Program-made: the position numbers and the translations under genes | Assembly: GCA_021783995.1 (NCBI GenBank) | Contig: JAJXTH010000022.1 | Location: 1-35,026, forward strand | Source: Pseudomonadota bacterium | GTDB taxonomy: Bacteria > Pseudomonadota > Gammaproteobacteria > Burkholderiales > Gallionellaceae | Reading direction: 5' to 3' | Length of the DNA stretch: 35,026 nt | In this document: one piece after another, positions 31,373 to 35,026 of the stretch | Layout of the letters: each line of letters begins with the position of its first letter | Position numbering within the stretch: position 1 is the stretch's first letter | The notes under the pieces: generated by a model | What the model was told of the DNA's origin: nothing | Databases searched by the model: none | Seen by the model: only the letters and a program-made list of their open reading frames with translations

Positions 31373-31807
31373 TTATGTTTCGAGGAAGCGTGAGAAGTGT
31401 TGTGATAACTCCGATTTCATTGTGCTGCAGATTTCTCTGGCATCAGCTATAGATAAAAAAAAGGGATATTCACGCAGGGCCTCTGATTTATTGGTATCCA
31501 TTGTGAATGCCATTGCCCATGCACCCATGCTTCTTTGCGTGCATTCTGTCTCATGCAAGACTTTAAGGTTTGAATGCCTAGGGTCATTGCTAATCTTTCC
31601 CATTATAAACTCAATTCTCGCTTTACTTCCCTCCAGAAGTTGCATAAACCTATTGTTATGAAAAATTAGTAGGCCCGATATCTCGATATCAAAATTTTGC
31701 TGATTACACTTTTGAAGTAGAGGAACAACATCCTCAAGTGTCATGAAAGATGTTGCAACACTTTCATACAAAATTTGGCGGCATATCATTGTTCTTTGAG
31801 CAAACAT
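31373..31807 (-). CDS. BLUF-domain blue-light sensor protein
   Basis: A 144-residue single-domain flavin photoreceptor. The key BLUF residues fall at the same spacing as in AppA: Tyr14 (ILYES), Asn38, Gln56 (RFMQLLEG), Trp97 and Met99 (GAWAMAF). The core LLQKCNQQNFDIEISGLLIFHNNRFMQ and NDPRHSNLKVL is typical. The C-terminal tail of about 43 residues has no recognised output domain, so it should signal by protein contact. It stands alone, convergent with the peroxidase gene, with no EAL or other partner nearby. The start may be 31807 or the ATG at 31789. Confidence 0.87.
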   Translation of the reverse strand: MFAQRTMICRQILYESVATSFMTLEDVVPLLQKCNQQNFDIEISGLLIFHNNRFMQLLEGSKARIEFIMGKISNDPRHSNLKVLHETECTQRSMGAWAMAFTMDTNKSEALREYPFFLSIADAREICSTMKSELSQHFSRFLET

Positions 31808-31857
31808 GTTCGGACAATAGTTGAAATTTTAACCTAACCGGTGCGCCAGCACAAACT

Positions 31858-31969
31858 GGCTAGCGATAGTTTGTTAGCGCAAAGTAGTAATGTCCGGTTT
31901 CTCCCAAATAGAAATGCCCGCTGGTGATTAAACTCACCGCTGTTAAAAACAGTGGCGGATATTTTGAAT
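31858..31969. repeat. Possible insertion-sequence end upstream of transposase remnant
   Basis: The stretch before the transposase fragment contains an imperfect direct repeat, AATGTCCG and AATGCCCG about 23 bp apart (near 31888-31921), and a small inverted repeat CAAACT/AGTTTG around 31852-31873. This fits the leader of an IS element whose body has been lost. Exact boundaries and target duplication cannot be defined. Confidence 0.3.
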
Positions 31970-32080
31970 ATGGACGAATTTATGAGTCAAAAAGAAGTGA
32001 AGCGAGCCCGGATACTGGATCTACTGAATGAGGATCAAATCGACCAACAGGAAACCGCACGTCGCTTGGGATTGATTTGA
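31970..32080 (+). pseudogene. N-terminal transposase fragment (helix-turn-helix, probably ISNCY type)
   Basis: A 36-codon frame with MSQKEVKRARILDLLNED at its start and QQETARRLGL near the end before a stop. This matches the start of transposases that open with a helix-turn-helix of the form ARRLGLSxRQVRRL, as in ISNCY-group elements. It breaks off exactly at the turn, so the remaining ~400 residues are gone and the sequence changes character. Assignment to the IS group is from memory of the N-terminus, not from a search. Confidence 0.6.
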
Positions 32081-32219
32081 TTGTTCCAATTTTGGAATTA
32101 ATAATCGCGATTCTTCCGCTGTTTCAGGCACATCCATATGTATTAGAATGCAACGCAGTTTCAGGTTCAGTAGTTCAATTGAAACGACTTTACAAATAGA
32201 CCAGAGAAAGGATACATCG

Positions 32220-32462
32220 ATGAGCACACCCCCTCGCATTGCACAAAAGGCTCCTTATGCAGTTGAAGTTGAGGCAGGCAAGAGCTATTGGTACTGCACC
32301 TGCGGCAAGAGTGGCACACAGCCATTCTGCGACGGGAGCCACAAGGACAGCTCATTCTCTCCCAAGGAATTCAAGGCTGAGCAATCCGGAACTGTTTACT
32401 TCTGCGGATGCAAGCACAGCAGCAACGGCATGACCTGCGACGGAACCCACCAGAAGCTCTGA
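32220..32462 (+). CDS. Double-CDGSH iron-sulfur protein
   Basis: An 80-residue protein with two CDGSH-type [2Fe-2S] sites: Cys26, Cys28, Cys37, His41 ([17 protein letters not shown]) and Cys62, Cys64, Cys73, His77 ([17 protein letters not shown]). The first is canonical; the second has Met where a proline is usual. It has no signal or membrane segment, unlike mitoNEET, so it is soluble. Tandem-CDGSH proteins probably act in electron transfer or redox sensing. I chose ATG 32220 with AAAGGA upstream. An aldo/keto reductase gene follows after 46 bp. Confidence 0.9.
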   Translation: MSTPPRIAQKAPYAVEVEAGKSYWYCTCGKSGTQPFCDGSHKDSSFSPKEFKAEQSGTVYFCGCKHSSNGMTCDGTHQKL

Positions 32463-32508
32463 ATATGTGTGCCAGGATTATCCCTGGCCGACAGCTCAAG
32501 GAGAGATT

Positions 32509-33495
<987 letters not shown>

Positions 33496-33649
33496 CGAAA
33501 TGTAGCTGGATTGGTATGAGTGATTCTTCAGCTTAACATGCAATATCGCAGAAAAAGCAGGGCAGTATCTTCGGATCGAAGCCCGAGATCCCGCATGCAA
33601 TACTCGCATTGGCAACTTGAGTAACAAGAAGCCGACTTTTCAGGGGCGA

Positions 33650-33721
33650 CTATTTTATAACCACAAACGCCTACACTCGGTTTTGGCCTACAAAATGACA
33701 GGTAATAGTGGGTAGTGCGTC
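33650..33721 (+). pseudogene. C-terminal IS3-family transposase fragment
   Basis: In the spacer after the aldo/keto reductase one frame reads LFYNHKRLHSVLAYKM then TGNSG and a stop. FYNxKRxHSxLxYK is the hallmark C-terminus of IS3-family (OrfB) integrases, where a P-x-x-F motif normally follows; here that part is lost. The rest of the element is missing, so it is a relic. The remainder of the 33496-33744 spacer shows nothing recognisable. Confidence 0.65.
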
Positions 33722-33744
33722 TGTTATATTTGCAACTCGCGTTT

Positions 33745-34743
33745 TCATCCTTCCCGCAAAAGGCGGAAGATCAGCCATGCCGATACCAGTGTCAAAGTCG
33801 AAGAAATCAGAAACAATATCCAGAAGCCAACATCGCTTCCCTTGAAAGGGATGCCGCCGACATTCATGCCGAAGAGCGCGCCCACCACGGTCATGGGCAA
33901 AGACATGACCGTCACGGAGGTCAGTATGAACAGGCTGTGATTGGTCCTTTCCCCAACGCGCGCTGCGATATCTTCTTCCAGCAGACTAATCCGCTCCTGC
34001 AGATTCATCATGTCCCGTATCGCCACCGAAAAATTTTCCGTGGCAAACTGGAGATAATCCAGCTCCTCGTCCTTTGCCCATTTGGGCGGACGACTCACGA
34101 TCCTGAAAATAGAATCGGGCTCCGGTGCGAGCAGCCTCTGCAGCCTGATGAGATCGCGGCGAAAGTGGCCGAGGGATGAACGCCTCGGCAACTTGTTTCG
34201 TTGCAGTTTATCCTCTATCTCGTTCGCGGCATCGGCGATCTTGTGCAGTATTTCAATCAGGACATCCGCCTCTTCGGAAAGAAACTGCGTGACCAGAGAA
34301 AGCGGGCTGGGAAAGACATGGCTGGAATCGACCAGTTTGACGAGTTCGCCGACCGAGCGAAGCGGCTTGTCCCACGCGCTCAGAAGCCAGTGCTGGCGCA
34401 GGCTGACCCAGAGGGTTGCGATTTCGGTTTCCTTTCTGTTCGCATCGTAATTCACGTCATTCATCACGGCAAAGAGTCCGTGGTGCCTGCGAGTGATGCG
34501 TGAAGAGCGCCGCTCCTCATGCAGCGTATCCTTGAAACTCATGCTGAGTTCGAGATATTGCAGCCAGCGTTCTTCGATGCCGTGCGGGCTGTCAAAGTGC
34601 AGCCAGATATATTCCCTTTCGGGATGGGCTGGCTGCTTCAGCCAATCGAGCGCGGTCCCCTCGTCAATGCGCTTTCCTTTCCCTTCGCCGGAAAAGAGGT
34701 AACAGAAGACAAGTCTGGACGGTTGGCGGGGCTGTAAACTCAT
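33745..34743 (-). CDS. CorA-family metal transporter, ZntB-like
   Basis: A 332-residue inner-membrane protein with a large cytosolic N-terminal funnel (about 1-265) and two C-terminal transmembrane helices. The pore motif GMN occurs as ALFGMNVGGIP between them, which is the ZntB variant of the CorA signature; WLHFD near residue 48 also fits. ZntB carries zinc (proton-coupled import) in enterobacteria; magnesium or other divalent cations cannot be excluded. It is a single gene on the minus strand, bounded by IS fragments. Confidence 0.87.
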   Translation of the reverse strand: MSLQPRQPSRLVFCYLFSGEGKGKRIDEGTALDWLKQPAHPEREYIWLHFDSPHGIEERWLQYLELSMSFKDTLHEERRSSRITRRHHGLFAVMNDVNYDANRKETEIATLWVSLRQHWLLSAWDKPLRSVGELVKLVDSSHVFPSPLSLVTQFLSEEADVLIEILHKIADAANEIEDKLQRNKLPRRSSLGHFRRDLIRLQRLLAPEPDSIFRIVSRPPKWAKDEELDYLQFATENFSVAIRDMMNLQERISLLEEDIAARVGERTNHSLFILTSVTVMSLPMTVVGALFGMNVGGIPFKGSDVGFWILFLISSTLTLVSAWLIFRLLREG

Positions 34744-34880
34744 GGCAGAACCAATTTGTTAAACATGACTTGATTTTATTTCCTGGCCAATGATAGCAGA
34801 GGCAAGGCAAAAGGAAAGGCTGGGCAAGGAATGTGAGGCGCAAAGAGCTCATGGAAATAGCTGATCGGGATGCTCGGCAA

Positions 34881-34920
34881 ACCTCCCCGTTCAGGGGGGG
34901 TGAGGTTCCCCCGGTTTTTA
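34881..34920 (+). repeat. GC-rich inverted repeat with trailing T run
   Basis: ACCTC (34881-34885) pairs with GAGGT (34902-34906) around C and G runs, and the G run can instead pair with CCCCC (34908-34912), followed by GGTTTTT. It could be a terminator, or part of the end of the IS3-type element to the right. No plus-strand gene clearly ends here. Confidence 0.35.
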
Positions 34921-34939
34921 GTCTTCCAAGGGGCGATGT

Positions 34940-35026
34940 TCATGCTACCAGTTTCTCCTTCTGCTGAGCAATAAACCAGTCATCCAGAAACTGAATCGGT
35001 GACTTGTAGCCCAGTGTTGAGTGTTG
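34940..35026 (-). mobile_element. IS3-family transposase OrfB, C-terminal end (continues past window)
   Basis: From the right edge, minus strand, 28 codons read QHSTLGYKSPIQFLDDW then FIAQQKEKLVA and a stop at 34940. HSTLGYKSPIQFLDDW is the conserved end of the DDE integrase domain of IS3-family OrfB proteins. The rest lies outside the window, so intactness is unknown. Sequence to the left (34862-34939) probably holds the element's end, but I cannot define its inverted repeat. Confidence 0.85.

Noticed and set aside
31278-31661. 127-codon plus-strand frame starting at GTG
   Set aside because: Most of it is antisense to the BLUF gene, and the leading part has no recognisable similarity.

Overview
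The window looks like a chromosomal segment of a betaproteobacterium. My best guess is the Nitrosomonadales/Gallionellaceae neighbourhood. That rests on gene content and order (dapF-DUF484-xerC, pilT-pilU beside yggS-proC-yggT, aceE-aceF-nadD-rsfS-rlmH-maf-rng, dusB-fis-purH-purD-hemF) and on protein style, not on a database search. Most genes from 0.9 to 29 kb are conserved housekeeping genes, tightly packed with many 1-4 bp start/stop overlaps.

Layout. 1-370: a minus-strand tRNA-Arg(CCG) gene cut by the left edge, preceded upstream by two tandem copies of only its promoter-like leader and 5' half; this is the most unusual structure in the window. 391-714 (-): DUF202 membrane protein. 911-4299 (+): CoA-binding protein, tag, dapF, DUF484 protein, xerC. 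4301-6499 (-): pilT and pilU, the pilus retraction ATPases. 6555-8912 (+): yggS, proC, yggT, DUF167, an overlapping operon. 8915-19414 (-): a long colinear run of ilvA, a broken toxin-antitoxin remnant, 5-formyl-THF cyclo-ligase, aceE, aceF, nadD, rsfS, rlmH, maf, rng and a small lipoprotein. 19506-20994 (+): apaG and mltA. 20999-23148 (-): a UbiH-type hydroxylase, dsbC and a small unknown protein. 23224-28959 (+): dusB, fis, purH, purD, tsaC, hemF.

From about 29 kb the character changes: longer spacers, more A+T-rich stretches, no operon packing and several transposase fragments. This accessory end carries an unrecognised exported (probably outer-membrane) protein, a di-haem cytochrome c peroxidase with a clear terminator, a stand-alone BLUF blue-light sensor, a double-CDGSH iron-sulfur protein followed by an aldo/keto reductase, a ZntB/CorA-type transporter, and at the right edge the C-terminal end of an IS3-family transposase.

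Functional links. aceE/aceF make acetyl-CoA and NADH, and nadD, overlapping aceF by 4 bp, makes the NAD precursor. rsfS, rlmH, rng, dusB and tsaC all serve ribosome or tRNA maturation. purH and purD carry out de novo purine synthesis; hemF makes haem, which the nearby peroxidase needs. I did not find a complete, obviously new multi-gene system. The best candidates for undescribed biology are the tandem tRNA-half units at the left edge and the toxin-antitoxin/nucleotidyltransferase chimera at 17.4-17.9 kb.
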